Origin: Labia minor | Lineage: Eukaryota; Arthropoda; Insecta; Dermaptera; Spongiphoridae | NCBI GenBank assembly: GCA_963082975.1 | Contig: OY720346.1 | Span: 44,121,296 to 44,185,295 of the forward strand | Direction of reading: 5' to 3' | DNA: 64,000 nucleotides | In this document: one piece after another, positions 1 to 12,906 of the stretch | Numbering within the stretch: position 1 is the first letter of the stretch | Layout of the letters: each line of letters begins with the position of its first letter | Program-made: the position numbers and the translations under genes | Notes under the pieces: model-generated | Database searches by the model: none | Told to the model about the DNA's origin: nothing | Seen by the model: the letters and a program-made list of their open reading frames with translations, nothing else

Positions 1-299
1 TTCTTAAATTTCCGATTATCTTTGATATCACATCAGATACTAATTTCTCAATTTCAACGATAAAAAGGATTGAATGAAGGAAAAAAAATGTTTGTAAAGA
101 GATGAGATGTCTATGTAGATATATAAAGAGGTGTGAGGTGGGGGAGGAATAGTGAGAGAGAGAAAAAGAGAAGAGAGAGAGAGAGGATCAAACTACATTC
201 TCTATTAAATTATAAATCTTTTTCAATTTGATTCTCCTGTCTTCTTTTAGAGAAATAAATTTTTTCCTCTTTTTTTTCTTTTCCATCTGCATAATATAA

Positions 300-620
300 T
301 ATTTATATTCGTTAGAGTGTGAAGGTTGCTTCTTGCCTGGCAAGTCAGTGGCAGTGGCAGTGGCACCCATTCCCTCCTTCCAAACCCCTCCACCTCCACT
401 GCTCCATCCCTCTCTTTCACTCTCACTCACTCTTTTTTGGTGTATGTCCTCTCGCGCGTGAATTAGTGCCCTTTGAAAGGGCCCGGGTGCTTTTCTGGAA
501 TGCCGGCCTCAAATAGATAAAAAGAAAAGACCGGGACTGTGGTGACCTCCTCCACCCGCCCCGCTCACCGGGTTTTCTTTTTAAAAAAATAAATTCTCCT
601 CCTCCTCCCATGTCCTGCTA
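300..620. other. GC-richer island with a 15-bp palindrome
   Basis: The island stands out from its AT-rich surroundings. It contains a GCAGTG repeat near 350, CT-rich tracts, a palindrome GCCCTTTGAAAGGGC at 468-482 and a GGAATGCCGG segment near 498, whose GGAATG core resembles a TEAD/Scalloped site. The frames through it are short and shaped by CT-rich sequence, so I do not call a gene. A conserved regulatory block is possible but unproven. Confidence 0.35.
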
Positions 621-2291
621 CCTACTACTACTATTATTATTATTACTATAGAAATACTACTATTAATATATATATACTAATATGATATCCTTGGATAGAG
701 AGAATATTCAACTATACTTTCATTCAATCAATCAATTTTTAATTAATCGATTTAAAGGGATATTTTTATTAATATCATTTAATTGTGCCCCTCAGAAACC
801 AAACCGATTAACTCCAATTTTTAAAATTTTGCTAGTAATGTAATGTAATGTATTGTAAGGTAATCTGCAAGTGAAAACTTGATAATCTTAATATTGCAAT
901 GCAATATACATTTTTCTGTAATTAATAAACCTGAATTTTCTACAAGCTGTGAACTTTGGGCTTCATTTTCTCAGTTTCTTTAAATGTGAAGTTTGGTTTC
1001 TAAGTGGGACAATTATATTTTAATTTAAAAATTATATATATTTAATAAAAAAAAAAAAATTAAAAAAATTATAATTTATATAATTTATCTCATACACATT
1101 TAGATAATTTTTAAATTTTTTCAATATTTCTTTATATATTCATAAAATTTCTGATTACTTAAAAAATGTATCGAGTTTGACCATTTATTTATTATTTTGT
1201 AACACTAACAGGATTGTTTTGTAATTTACAAATTTACACACATGGGCATGTTGACATCCTCTCAACCCTTTATCCCCCTTTTTAACTGCTTTTCACACTT
1301 AACTATATGATGTAAAATTTGTATTCTTTAAAGTAAATAGAATGTAAAATAATATTTAGATAGAATGTGATGATTTAAAATAAATTTGTCAAAAATAGCC
1401 GGGTGCGAATTCTATAAGGTTAGTTAGGTCATTTGAGGAGTGCAAAGGCGAATAGGAGAGGGGAGAGGGGTGACTAGGGTCAATTGAATAGCAATAGAAA
1501 TGAAAAAGAAAAAAAAAATGAAAGAAATGTAAAGATGAAGGCGGACAATGTTTTGACCTCACTCTACCCATCCTACTCCCTTTCCCACCCACTACCTACA
1601 TACTCACACATTCTCACATACACATTCAAAATTCACTGACAATATTTTTGTGTATTCTATATACATTATCAATTGGACAAACACGATAAAGAAATGAATA
1701 TAAAGAGAAAAAAGGAAAAAGAAATTCGGCATGTTGACACCCTCTCAACCCTCCGTCCATATCTTTTCTTCATTTACAATATTTTCAATAAGTGTCAAAA
1801 TCTCAATTCAGGGAAAAATTTATTGGATTTTAAAGAATAATTATTGGCGTAAAATTAGGGTGAAATAAAATAAAAATAAAAACATTTATTGTGGTTAATC
1901 AATCAATAAAATAATTAAAAAAAACAAAATAAAAAATAAAAAGAACGGTGAAATAAATAAAAATCTATATTAATAATAAATTAAATCTTCTTGAACTGTC
2001 CAAAGTTAATACAACCCCCTTATTCGTTTTAGAATTATAAATAATATTCAATTGTTTTGTAAATATTTGCTTGTATTAAACTTTATAAATGAATATGTAA
2101 TAATTTCTATATAAAATCTAATCAATTTTCATTACTATTATATATTATATTTTTTAACTTATTTTTTTCATGTTATATATCAAATAAATATCAAAAAGCA
2201 AATAAAAAGATAATTAAATAAATATATTATTATTATCAATATATATATTAGACGATGACGATGATGATGGATGTATATTAGTGTCAATGAC

Positions 2292-2295
<4 letters not shown>

Positions 2296-2333
<38 letters not shown>
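2296..2333. repeat. (TA)n microsatellite
   Basis: A nearly pure TA run of about 38 bases. It is the cleanest of many such runs in the first 7 kb. A GATGATGATG-type tract lies just before it, near 2,250. Confidence 0.9.
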
Positions 2334-2337
<4 letters not shown>

Positions 2338-5300
2338 TGGTGGTAGTTAAATATAAATATTCTTAGAAGTTGTGGATTGCATTTTAAAAATCATCACGAC
2401 ATTTTATGATTTTTATGAATGGATTTTTGAATTTTTTTTTTCAATTACCTGGAATTTCTCTTTTGTAGTTTTCGAGGTCGTAATTTAAAATCATTACAAT
2501 TGAATTATAATACATTATATATATATATATATATATAAAAGAGTGAAAGAGGAGAAAAAGTAGAGAACGAGTGGGAAAAGAAGGCGGGGGTGGGTGATAA
2601 AGAAATGAATGAATGAATGGATATGAAAAAAATATGAAAGTTAAAAAAAACGGATTTTTATTTTTTTTTTTTTTCGTTGGAAATGTTGATGATTTCTAGT
2701 AAAAAATAAATAACTAAATTTGAATATATCAAAAGAATAAATAAATAAGTGATCAATCACGAATACTAGAAAAAGAGTAGGCAGCATCATTATCAATTAT
2801 TAACTTCAATAATAATTGAATTAGTTATAGAAGAAGTAATAATAGTAGAAATAGGCGGGACATTAACATTAACAACAACATCGATATAGTAAATATTTAC
2901 TATACTTTTAATAATTTTATAATATAAAGGTATTAAAATATTATCTCCTAAATATATATATATATATATAGGAATGAAAATTATGAATGCATTAATGGAA
3001 ATAAATTCTTACTTTTATGTATTTGCTGGAATTAAATATAAATAAATAAGGATAATTTTATTTAATTATATACAACATAAGTTTTAATATATTATATTAT
3101 ACTTTATAATAATAATAATTATAATCAAAATCATAATGTATTATTAAGAGAACACATTTTGATTTGATAAATTAGCTATTTACTTCCTTCCATCTCCCAC
3201 GTCTATAATATTATAATATATATAGTTATATATATATATAATGAGAAAGTTATTTTTTTTTATAATTAATATGCAAAATAAATATAATATTTTATAAATT
3301 AATTTTAAAATTACTAAAAATTAATATATACCTATTATATATATGTATATATATACAATATATTTGAATTTAATAAATATCAAATTAATAAATGAGAGTA
3401 TATTATTTTATTCTTAAAAAATTTCTTAAATAATTAAATTAAATTTAAATATAACCGCTTAATATCCCCTTTTTATCTTCCTTAGATTTTAATATTATTT
3501 TTACTATTGTAAAAAATTACAACTCCTAAATTATTAATCAATAATTATTTACAATTATTTACCTGGTTTAATAAATTTATACTCTTTTGTGAATTTTACC
3601 TTTCATCCGAATAAAAACTATTTTTTAATATTTTATTGAAAATAGAATCATTTGATTCCCTATTATAATATAATATACTATATTACTATATTATTGTATC
3701 CTTTAAATAAACATATTTTTTATTTTCAATTAAAAAATTGTTTCATAAGTTAATAAAGATGGTATATTTTAGTTAACAAAAAAAATATCTTTATTGTTGG
3801 CTTTAATAAAAATATTTCTCGCTATATAAAACAAAAATATTTAGTACAACCAATTTTTCTTTAAACTAAAATAAGTATCTTGATTCTTAAATCATTTGCT
3901 AATTTAATCAACCGTGTATTGTTTAAATGTAGTTTTCAAAATAGCAATATTGTCCCAATCGAAAATGTAAATCCTAAGAAAGAGAAATGTAGTCATACAG
4001 TCTAGTAAGACTGACAGTTGTTGAACAACATACCATATTCATATAAGCAGTAGCTAGTTGAATATTTCTAAAGAGTCATTTTTTTCCTGTTCTGTTCAGA
4101 GAAATATAGAGAAGATGAAAAGTGGGAAAGATGAAGTGAGGGGATAAAGAAGGGAAAAGTTGTAACGAGGATGGAAGAAGAAGGGGATAAGAGTGGGAGT
4201 AGGAGAGAGAGAGAGGGATGGACGAGTTGAAATATTTGGCAGAGGTAGCCAAGCACCAAGCAGGTGATGATAGTTGATATGAAAGAGAGAGAGAGAGAAA
4301 CATAACTAGCCAATTTATTAGAAAAAGAGAATAAAGATGAAAAAAATTATATCTTTCTTTAATATTTAATTATTAATTAATATTGATATATATATATATA
4401 ACAAATAGAGTTAAGTTCATGAATTCAAGGAGAGAAAAATAGATAATACAATTGGACAAAATATATTATTAATAAGAAGATATGGTTTCAAATATTACAT
4501 TTATTATGTTTCATAAGCTTTGGTTTTATAGAATTGTTTTATAAGCAAGGCATATTAAACTCCATTATCACTACTATATTATTATCAATTGAAAATATTT
4601 CTTTGAAAGAGGGCCTATTATTTATATATCAACTTCATATAATAAATATCATATTATTTTCAGATTCAATCTTTTCGATCAACATAATATAAAAACAATA
4701 ATAAACATTGATCCAATTTAACCATTTTATTTTAATTCTAAATAATTTATTTATTTGTAATATTTTTCTTTTTTTGTTTTTTTTTTTATTTTTTATATAT
4801 ATTACATTTAGAGTCACTTAACAAGTGACCACTCCTAGGTCCTTCTAACTTTAACCCTTCAAAATTTTATTAATAACCATCATGTATTTACTAAATTAAG
4901 TGGTTTTTTTGTAGGCATTTCAAAATAAAGAAGAAAATTAATTCAATAATATTCAAATTTTCTAATGATTTACATTTCAATTAATTTTTTTAAATAGATT
5001 TAAAGATTGAACTGGTTGCTCTCGTTGAAACATTGTATTTATTTAGACATTTAACCTACAAATTTTTTTTTAACAATTTTCAATTTGTTAAAGAAACTGA
5101 ATAAAATAATAGTCTAATACAAGCTTCTGAGGATGAGGTAACTGTCAAAATGATCATAAAGTTAAGTAAAATTTGAAACATAAAACCGAGTGTTTTTTTT
5201 AATAATTTACACATTTAATCTATTTTATTATTTATTTTTTCAATTTTTTCAGTTTTTTTAAAATTTGAAAATGGTTAAAAATTATTCAGGTTAGATATCT

Positions 5301-5929
5301 AAATATTTTTTTAGTTGTTATTTAGATTAATTAAAAAATAATCAAATTTAATATTTTTTTAATTATTAAGAGGATTCCAAAAAAAAAAATTAATAAATTA
5401 ATATGTAAACTTACGTAAAAAAAAAATAAATCCATTGTTTCTCCTCTTATAAATTTACATCTATCTTGTTTTTGGTCTAGGATACTATCCTAATTACTGA
5501 AATAAAAAAAAAACAGAAACGATTAAAATATTTTAAATTTTGAATAAATACTTTTGATATAAAATATTTTTTTTTATAATATATAATGATATGTATTAAA
5601 AAAAATAAAAATATAACTAATCTAAAATTAATTAAAAATAAGAAATGAAAGAAAAATAACAATGAATCCCTGTCAATCACTTATTAATAAGTCAAGAATA
5701 AGAGAATAATTATCATCGTTTAAATGATTAATGTACCTTGGTACATAATATAATTTTTATGACCATGATCTCTATCCAATTAATATATATAAAGTACACA
5801 GTATATAATAGTATAAATATTAAATATTATTAGTCTATATTTATATATCTAAATATATATATATATAATTTTTCTGTATTATTACGGAAGAGATTCATTC
5901 TTTTTTTCTGATTTTAATGAAGATTACGT

Positions 5930-6330
5930 TGGCATCTTTATTTCTTTCTTTCGTCACTAAGAACATCATAACTACTGATGATGATGATGATGACTAATGA
6001 GAAAATGAGAATTGGGGTGAGGTAATGGATGAGAGGGAAGGGGGCTGATGAGATAGGTGATGATAGAGACATTATCAGTCAGTCAGCCATTGCTTGTTAT
6101 CTCTTTCTCTCCTCTTTCTGTATGTGTATGGGTATTTTTGAATGAATGAATAGAGAGAGAGAAAGAGAGAGGAAGAGGTGTGTTACCCAACATGACTGAG
6201 CAAAAAACAACAAATTAGCAGCACAACAACAGTTGTTATACCAAGTCGTGGCCAATTAGAAATATAGACGAAGGAGGAACATTCATTAAAAGAAGAAGAA
6301 AAAGAAGGGAATAAGCATTAAAGCCCTCTC
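5930..6330. other. Purine-rich low-complexity island
   Basis: The island has (GAT)n near 5,980, G/A-rich sequence, repeated CAGT (TCAGTCAGTCAG near 6,075, which resembles overlapping arthropod initiators), (GA)n near 6,155 and CA-rich sequence. No coding frame was found. It is similar in style to the islands near 8.3, 16, 30, 31 and 33 kb. Confidence 0.35.
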
Positions 6331-7189
6331 TCTGTTAAAATGAAGAGTCAAAGTGTATAAGATATATACATACATACATAACTACACATATATATATATA
6401 TATATATATAAAGAGAAAGAGAAAGAAATAGGTACATCCATAAACATCCAAAATTTCTTTCCTCTTAAAAAAAATAAGATGTAATCACTATGATGATTCT
6501 ATTAACAAACTATCAAAGAAATAACTCTTTTAAGTTCAAGTTTTTAAAATATTATGATTAATTGGATTATAAGACTTATTATATTTATATCTTATATAAT
6601 TGATTCTACTCTTGTGAAAAATGAGATTCTTATATTGAGAGAGAATTGGAATCGATCTAAGGACTTTTTAATTTTAAAAATTAATTTTAATTGCATATTT
6701 TTTTTAAAATTATCAAATTAATCAAAGAAATGAAATTAATTAATATAAAATAATATGAAAATCGATAAACTAATTCAATGATTTATATGAATTTATTAAA
6801 TTTTCTAACTCTATAGTAAACCTACAATTTTATATCTTTAAATATCTCTCTCTCTCTATATATATATATTCCATCTTCCCCTCATAGGGTTTAGGCTCTA
6901 CATACTCTTATATAGATTTTATTTACAATATATATATATATTAAATAAATATACATATATACACATGTATAAGGATGGATTGCATACAAATTTGGCACAT
7001 ATCAATTAAATATAGTTAAATAGCACGATATATACACTGAAAATAGTTTCTAAATTTTGAAAACTTTAATTCAGTTTTTTATCTAATAATTATTTATTTG
7101 ATTGGTTGAAATGGATGAAAATTTGGTCTGATAGACTTGCTATTAATTATACTCTTTAAAATTTATAAAAGATATTAATTATATTATTA

Positions 7190-7322
7190 TTATTTGCGGA
7201 TAGACCCTGAGGGTCACAAAGAGCTTTAAAGAGAAATTATTAATTATTGAATTTTTCTAGTCCAAAACTCGAGTCTTCAGTGAGGTAGACTGTCGTGCTA
7301 ACCACTAAACCACTTAAGAGTC
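7190..7322 (-). mobile_element. tRNA-derived SINE fragment
   Basis: Read on the minus strand, the block begins with a tRNA-like head. It has an A-box-like TGGTTTAGTGGTTAGCACG (7,294-7,312) and a degenerate B-box-like GACTCGAGTTTTGGA (7,260-7,274). A tRNA-unrelated body runs to about 7,190. The head cannot fold as a functional tRNA, and the TAT-rich sequence on the lower side fits a SINE tail. Its head differs from that of the other SINE family in this window. Confidence 0.5.
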
Positions 7323-7489
7323 TATGTATTATATATTTATTTATTAAAAATTGTATTAGTACATTCGGAAAGAATTGATTCAAATTTCGTGAGCCCCATA
7401 TTTCTATGAAACCCATCTAATCGATTATTTAATGCTTGACAACAAACATTCCCAGATCTTTGAGAATACAAATTTTTTATCCAGACTAA

Positions 7490-8010
7490 AAAGTCCATTT
7501 TCGATAAATGGTATCACGACGGTGCAGTTCCTGTAGAGATGCATACGTCACATAAACAATGGTCAAGTCGGAGACTCATCCAAAAAAACAAGATTGTAAA
7601 CCAAACGAAACCATTAACGTGGTGGAATACACCTTGAACTCAAGACAGTCTTCGCATGGAAATTCCGTGAATTGGCCAACAGGTGTTTATTCTTCCATCA
7701 TAGTAATGCGAGACCTCACACAATGTCTATTCATAGGAAGTTGTTAGAGAGATGTTTTTCCTCATCCTCCATATTCTCCCAATATCCGTCTATTACCTAT
7801 TTCGATTTATAGATAATTTTTCTCAGGACAAAAAAATTAGAATCTTGAAAGACCGTAAAAGGTTTCTGTATCAATTATTAACCAATGAGAAAACTTTATT
7901 TAGAAGCAAAGAGATATCATACAACTATCTAAAAGATGAAAAACGATATTTATGGTATTTCCTTCAATGGTTTTGCTCACCTTGGAGGAAATAATTGTAT
8001 GGTATATTTA
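7490..8010 (+). pseudogene. Mariner transposase remnant
   Basis: Three frames together keep mariner landmarks in the usual order. A KQW-type segment lies near 7,553. FFHHSNARPHT lies near 7,689-7,721 and matches the catalytic HHDNARPH block with Asp changed to Ser. PHPPYSPN is near 7,762 and YYLFR near 7,790. After that comes the C-terminal helical region with a DKKI-like segment. Several frameshifts and stops separate these blocks, so the copy is dead. No intact terminal repeats were seen. The lineage is mauritiana- or cecropia-like by eye only. Confidence 0.6.
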
Positions 8011-8079
8011 TTTTAAAAATTTGAATCGAACTTTACAAACAATCCAATATTTAATTATGTCAATAAAGGTAATAGTGCT

Positions 8080-8480
8080 TAATGAGAAGATGAGGAAAGG
8101 CAGAAGTGGGGGGGACGATAATACCAATAGAGATTTGAAGTAATTTGTAAATAATTATTATTAGGTGTATAAGTGAGATGTACCACATATCATATAAGAT
8201 GGGAGATAGTACTAGATAATGTTGTAGGAATTACTGTGGTGATGCATTGTGTGGGGGTGGGAGGAGGTTAAATATCAAATAGATAGGTTAGATTGGTAGG
8301 ATGGTTGAATGGATAGATGACTGTGATGGGGTGTGAATTTAACTGTGAATTACCCTCTGGCACGTGAGCCTCCATAAAATCAAACATTAACATAATCTTA
8401 ATCCCTTTACATCCCTATTAGAGGATAAGTTTATCGCTTCACCAAATGCCATCCTCCCTTCATCCATCCATCCATCCCTT
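8080..8480. other. G-rich then CT-rich island
   Basis: G-rich tracts (near 8,105 and 8,250), GGATGG/GATAG repeats and a final (ATCC)n/CT tract near 8,460. No gene, RNA or element is recognised. Confidence 0.3.
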
Positions 8481-8817
8481 ATCTCTCTTTCTCTTTTCCT
8501 ACTAACAAATTCACTTATATACATTTCATTGATCAATCAATCAATTTGTCGCAATATGAAATAAAGTTATATAATTATTTTAATATACTTATACCACAAT
8601 ATCAGCATATAAATATAAAAAATATTTATTTTTAAATTAATTCATTATTTTTAGTTATATAGTATAAATAATGAATCTCTTAACAATAATAATCTAAAAC
8701 AAGGGTGGTATTTGACGATAAGTAATTATTTTTAAAAATCAAAAAAAAATCATAATTAAAATAATCAGTTATGGGAAGTAACATTATTTTGGGAAATGTA
8801 CAAAAAAAAAACAAAAA

Positions 8818-9310
8818 ATATGGCCAGGCACAGAAGCGACCAACAATTTAAAATAAATTAATTACCAAACATTATATATATACTTTATATAAAAAAAATA
8901 TTTTTAAAAATTGAATTAAAATGACTAAATTATATAATTTTGGTTTTTATTTTTAGTTTAATAACTCAATTATTAATTAATACTATATTTTAAGTGAAAT
9001 ATTTTCCGACAATGAATATAAAATTAATACATTGTAAACTACCACTTTCGATTTCCAAATATCCACCAAAAGTTGATGAATTGATCGTCCTGATACATTA
9101 ACTAAATATACCAAATTTTATCAAAATCCATTGAATCGTTCAAGCTACACACGTCTATAAGGATACACAATGGACAGAAGGACGGACAGACATCATGCAA
9201 AAAATACTTTTTTCCGTTAACAATTTTCACATGATTCGTGGAGATATGTAAAAATCTCCACATGAGTGGTGTGAAAACAATACCTTCCCTTCCTATCGAC
9301 GGTTGGTAAA
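8818..9310 (+). mobile_element. Hairpin-ended repeat, family H2, copy 1
   Basis: The start (GGCCAGGCACAG) and the end (ATGTAAAAATCTCCACATG followed by the GTGTGAAAACAATACC block and a CTATCGACGGTTGGTAAAA terminus) match the copy inside the hAT element at 59.2-59.5 kb. The middle is longer here. It includes a CCAAATTTTATCAAAATCCATTG-type segment followed by an ACAGAAGGACGGACAGACA tract, a pattern common in arthropod interspersed repeats. There is no coding potential. Its class is inferred to be a non-autonomous Helentron-like element. Confidence 0.5.
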
Positions 9311-9460
9311 AATCAATAATTATAAATAAAATATGTTTAAATTAAATATTAGAATTTCTTGTTAATTAATTAAAAATAAATATTAAATTACTTTATCTAG
9401 AAATGAGATATATTTTTAAATTCCTACTTTTAGTTCCCACTCTTCCTATAAATCTATATT

Positions 9461-9664
9461 TTTACTATCTCGCCAGAGATAGTATTGCCATCACGTAAAT
9501 TTTCGATGTCGAGAATTTGATGTTTTTATACGTTTTGAAGCCAAACACGCGCTGGTTTACTAAATATTATTTATTGATTTTAATTTATAATTTAATTAAT
9601 TAAATATAATATATGTTATTTAATCCAATTCAAATTGCGAAATAGTCGAGTGGAGACACTCTAG
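9461..9664 (-). mobile_element. Hairpin-ended repeat, family H1, internally deleted copy
   Basis: The lower end carries the perfect hairpin ACTATCTCGCCAGAGATAGT (9,464-9,483). The upper end carries GTGGAGACACTCTAG. Both match the ends of the full copies at 31.98 and 50.35 kb in inverse orientation, and the middle (about 380 bases) is missing. It is non-coding. Confidence 0.6.
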
Positions 9665-9697
9665 CTTATTTTCTTTTGTGTACAAATTAACAAACAT

Positions 9698-10003
9698 TAA
9701 AAAATTACTTATTATTTTACTTAAGTCAAAAAATATTCTTCTAAACTTGTAGTGAACGACAATTAATGTTAATACAGTTACATTCATTAAATTTCATTAA
9801 TTAATTTTAGTTTTATTATGGGAGAAAAAATATTTATTTTATATAAGATATTTAGCATATAATTTAATATAATTTTAATATATACCTTAAAAACTTATTC
9901 AAAAAAGTTGGGTAGAGTGTCGATTTAAAAAATTACTCATTACTTCACACACACACACTCAAGTTAAAAAATATTTTTCTAAACTTATAGTGAACGACAA
10001 TTT
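9698..10003. repeat. Direct repeat pair about 240 bp apart
   Basis: A unit of about 65 bases at 9,698-9,763 ends in CTAAACTTGTAGTGAACGACAATT. It recurs at 9,937-10,003 with few changes and an inserted (CA)n. This indicates a local duplication or two termini of an eroded repeat. Confidence 0.55.
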
Positions 10004-11560
10004 TTCGGATCGAATCTCGTTGAAGCATAAAATGATTTTATTTGATTTTCAATTAATGTTTAATACTTTTAATAGTTTTATCATTTGAAGTAGAAATTGA
10101 CTTATATTTTCTTTATATTACTTATTCCATTCGATAATTACCATCATGTACATTTCATTCTCATACCTCAAAAATGTCTATTATTTCTATTAAGTTTCTA
10201 TACTATTATCTAGGAACGACATTGATTAAATATTAGTTATTAAATGATTTTTTTTTCTTTGTTTTTAATTTTTACCCTTTCACTAAATCCACCCTTGAAG
10301 AGTGTGAAATCTTTTATATACTTATAAAATCTTAATATTCAAATTATTCATTTTATTATTATTATTAAGAATAATATATGATTTATAAATGTGAATGTAT
10401 TTACTAATTAAATACCAGATGATTAATAAATCATATAATTGATAATTAAATGATGATTCTATAGAAAATGAAAGAAAGAGAGAAAGAGAGTGACATTGGA
10501 ATTGAAATTCATTTTAGAAGAATCATGTGTATGTGTGTGTGTGTGTGTGTGCATGCATGCAGGTGTCTGATTGAATTATCACTACTAAATTTTTTCCATT
10601 TTTTTATATTATATCTGAAAGGTGTGAGAGAGAGAAAGAGAATGTGTGATGGAGGTAAAAATGTCCCATAGTTTGTGATCGTGTGCGTGAGAGAGGGAGT
10701 TGAATGGTAAAGAAGAAGATTGCTACCGGTTTGGATGAAAATTCTATATATATATACATATATGTTCACTCTTACTCTCTCTCTCTTCTGTATTACCTCC
10801 ATTCTTATTATTAATAATACTATTACTATTACTAATAAATTATAAATTATGTTGGTTGAGGGTAGAGAGAGAGAGAGAGTTGAAAGGGGACCGACTTGTG
10901 GGACATCTATTTTCAGGTATAATTCATTCATATTAGAATAATATTAATAATAATAGTAAAAAATTTACCCTCAAAAAAAAAAAAAATTCTATAGAATCAT
11001 CGAGTAGAAAACGTTATCTAGATTATTTTTTAAAAAATAAGGTTAAGAATAAATATACTTGAATTCTTGAATCTTTATTATATAATAATAATCATTTCTA
11101 AATGAAATTAAATATTTTTATATTAATTTTAATTAATTATTTTTTTGGGTTTTATCACCTGAATTTTATTTTTTTTTTTTAAACCATTTGAATTTTTTAC
11201 AAAAAACTTATTAAGTTAAATTCTCAGAATGATACATAGACAATTTCTAGCAACAAACCTAAAGTTTAAGAAGTCCTTTGATTTGGCGGAATACTTAGAA
11301 TGAAGGTATGACCTCTAGTTTATAGTTATTAGTTATGAGATACCTACTCTCAATTTTTCAAGTATACATTATATATATATATACAATATGTATTTTTTAA
11401 AAATTATTTTATTATGTTTGTTTAGAGGATCTTATAAAACAAATTTTCATTAATATATTTATATATAATTTGAATGTTTAGTTCCATAATCTTTTTAAGA
11501 TTATGATGATATCTATTTAATTTTTGATATCATATTAGGTATATATATATAGAAAGAGAG
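10004..11560. other. AT-rich spacer with GA/TG microsatellites
   Basis: No coding gene is seen. The block holds (GT)n near 10,535, (GA)n near 10,478, 10,626 and 10,866, and (TA)n near 10,750. Open frames in this block follow these tracts and are not credible genes. Confidence 0.6.
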
Positions 11561-11564
11561 AGAG

Positions 11565-11824
11565 AGATATGCGCCACAGGGTGGGACGTAGCGTAGCTGA
11601 CTGACATTCTCGTAGTCAAGTCCCGGGCCTAGAATTTCTCTTGCTGGTGTGTATGGGACGAAGTCAATCCAGGATCAAAATTGGGAAGCTACTTGATTAA
11701 AAATAGAACCTCAGATCAAAGTTAAGGTTGATAGGACCTGTTCTACTGATCATTGGACATCTAATTGATATAACCGACTTGATAGGCGTTTTCCTTGCGT
11801 AGGACGTACAAAGTCAGAGGTTAT
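11565..11824 (+). mobile_element. SINE family S1, copy 1
   Basis: A diverged plus-strand copy of the repeat at 61.19-61.46 kb. A GCGCCACAGGGTGG head is followed by a B-box-like AGTCAAGTCCCGGG, then the body. The body ends with a TTCTACTGATCATTGGACA block and a GATATAACCGACTTGATAGG block. (GA)n precedes it and (TA)n follows it, so a target duplication cannot be picked out. It is non-autonomous and presumably mobilised by a LINE. Confidence 0.65.
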
Positions 11825-12426
11825 ATATATATGTTTGTGAGTATTTATAAATTATGATATATAAAGATGTATCAGCCTTTCTGAAAGTTTTAAAACTTTT
11901 TTATGAAATTGACTGATTGAAAGGGTGAGGAATAAAAATGTACTGAAGCTTTGAATTTTTCATCAAATGAAGCATAAATGGCAGCACCAGTTCGAATTAA
12001 AACTACCATACCGATTGAGTCAACTGTCTTGTAAATAAATCTTAAATTTTAAATCGTACGGTCAGGTAATGTCAAATTGGTATAAATAGCGTGTGAGTAG
12101 TAAGGTCGGTGATGCGTATATTGACATTGTAACAAACCCACCAGAGATTGAGAATTTGTCAAGAGAGTCTAGACAATTTGAACTCAAAATCGCACTGGCG
12201 TGATAGCATAGTTTGAAAACTTATTAAAAATATATAAAAACTATTTTTTTTTTCATTTTTTTTTTGCATTACGCTAACTTCAAATGATCGTATAAATAAT
12301 AAAATAACTTATTTGATAAAATATATATTCCATTTAACTTATATATACGAGTATATATAAGATAATGACACATAGTATAAATTTAATAGAGTCAACTGGA
12401 GCGGTAACCTAACAAGAAGTCTTATA

Positions 12427-12906
12427 CAAGGGCAGGTCAATAAGTCCTTGACTTTTTGAATGAACCGCAGATTTTTGGATAAAAAATTATTTTATTTTTT
12501 CAACGTTGTCTCCTTTGAGCTGCTCTATAAACTTCGTCTAACGATTCTCCAATTTTTTTTATCCCTTCCAAAAAATAAGATTTGTCGAGGACATCTTTGG
12601 TGCTGATCCCAAGAAACCGACTGTTTTGACTACTGTTTGATCTCTGGTGTGTTGTGGTGGATCCATGTTTAATTGTGGTTAAATAACGCCAAACATTAAT
12701 GAGCACACGAAATTCTCTTGTTTTCATTTTCTTCTCAAATTACAAGGTAGTCTGCTATTAAAGGATGTTAAACAAAAACTAAAAGACTCAGCTGGTTTAC
12801 AGGAGTCAGCTGATAGTTGTTTAATGACAGGAGAAAGGAACGTTATTGCCATTTCATTTAAGAAAGGGGTAACTTAAAAAGTCATGGACTTACTGACCTG
12901 CTCTCT
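12427..12906 (-). mobile_element. Internally deleted mariner with TIRs and TA duplication
   Basis: The ends match in inverse orientation: left GGCAGGTCAATAAGTCCTTG, right (reverse complement) AGCAGGTCAGTAAGTCCATG. Each side is flanked by TA (12,425-12,426 and 12,907-12,908). On the minus strand a 75-residue frame (12,500-12,727) starts with an EFRVLI segment typical of mariner N-termini. It then jumps to C-terminal sequence in which GIKK and KGDNVEK-like pieces sit in alternate frames. The DDD catalytic core is absent, so the copy is non-autonomous. A 180-bp piece of the same family lies at 30.67 kb. Confidence 0.75.

Larger units (their letters stand above)
1..7189. other. AT-rich gene-free DNA
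   Basis: No open frame here has coding character. The longer frames come from GA, CT or A/T runs. The stretch holds many microsatellites, including a long (TA)n near 2,296-2,333 and shorter ones near 2,515, 2,955, 6,385 and 6,860. Two islands of higher GC lie at about 300-620 and 5,930-6,330 and are listed separately. The rest could be intergenic or part of a long intron, and the sequence alone does not decide. Confidence 0.7.

Noticed and set aside
7190-7322. A functional tRNA gene on the minus strand
   Set aside because: The B-box is degenerate and no cloverleaf could be drawn.
10509-10931. A 140-codon minus-strand frame
   Set aside because: It is built from TG, GA and TA microsatellites read in frame, with no domain or splice structure.
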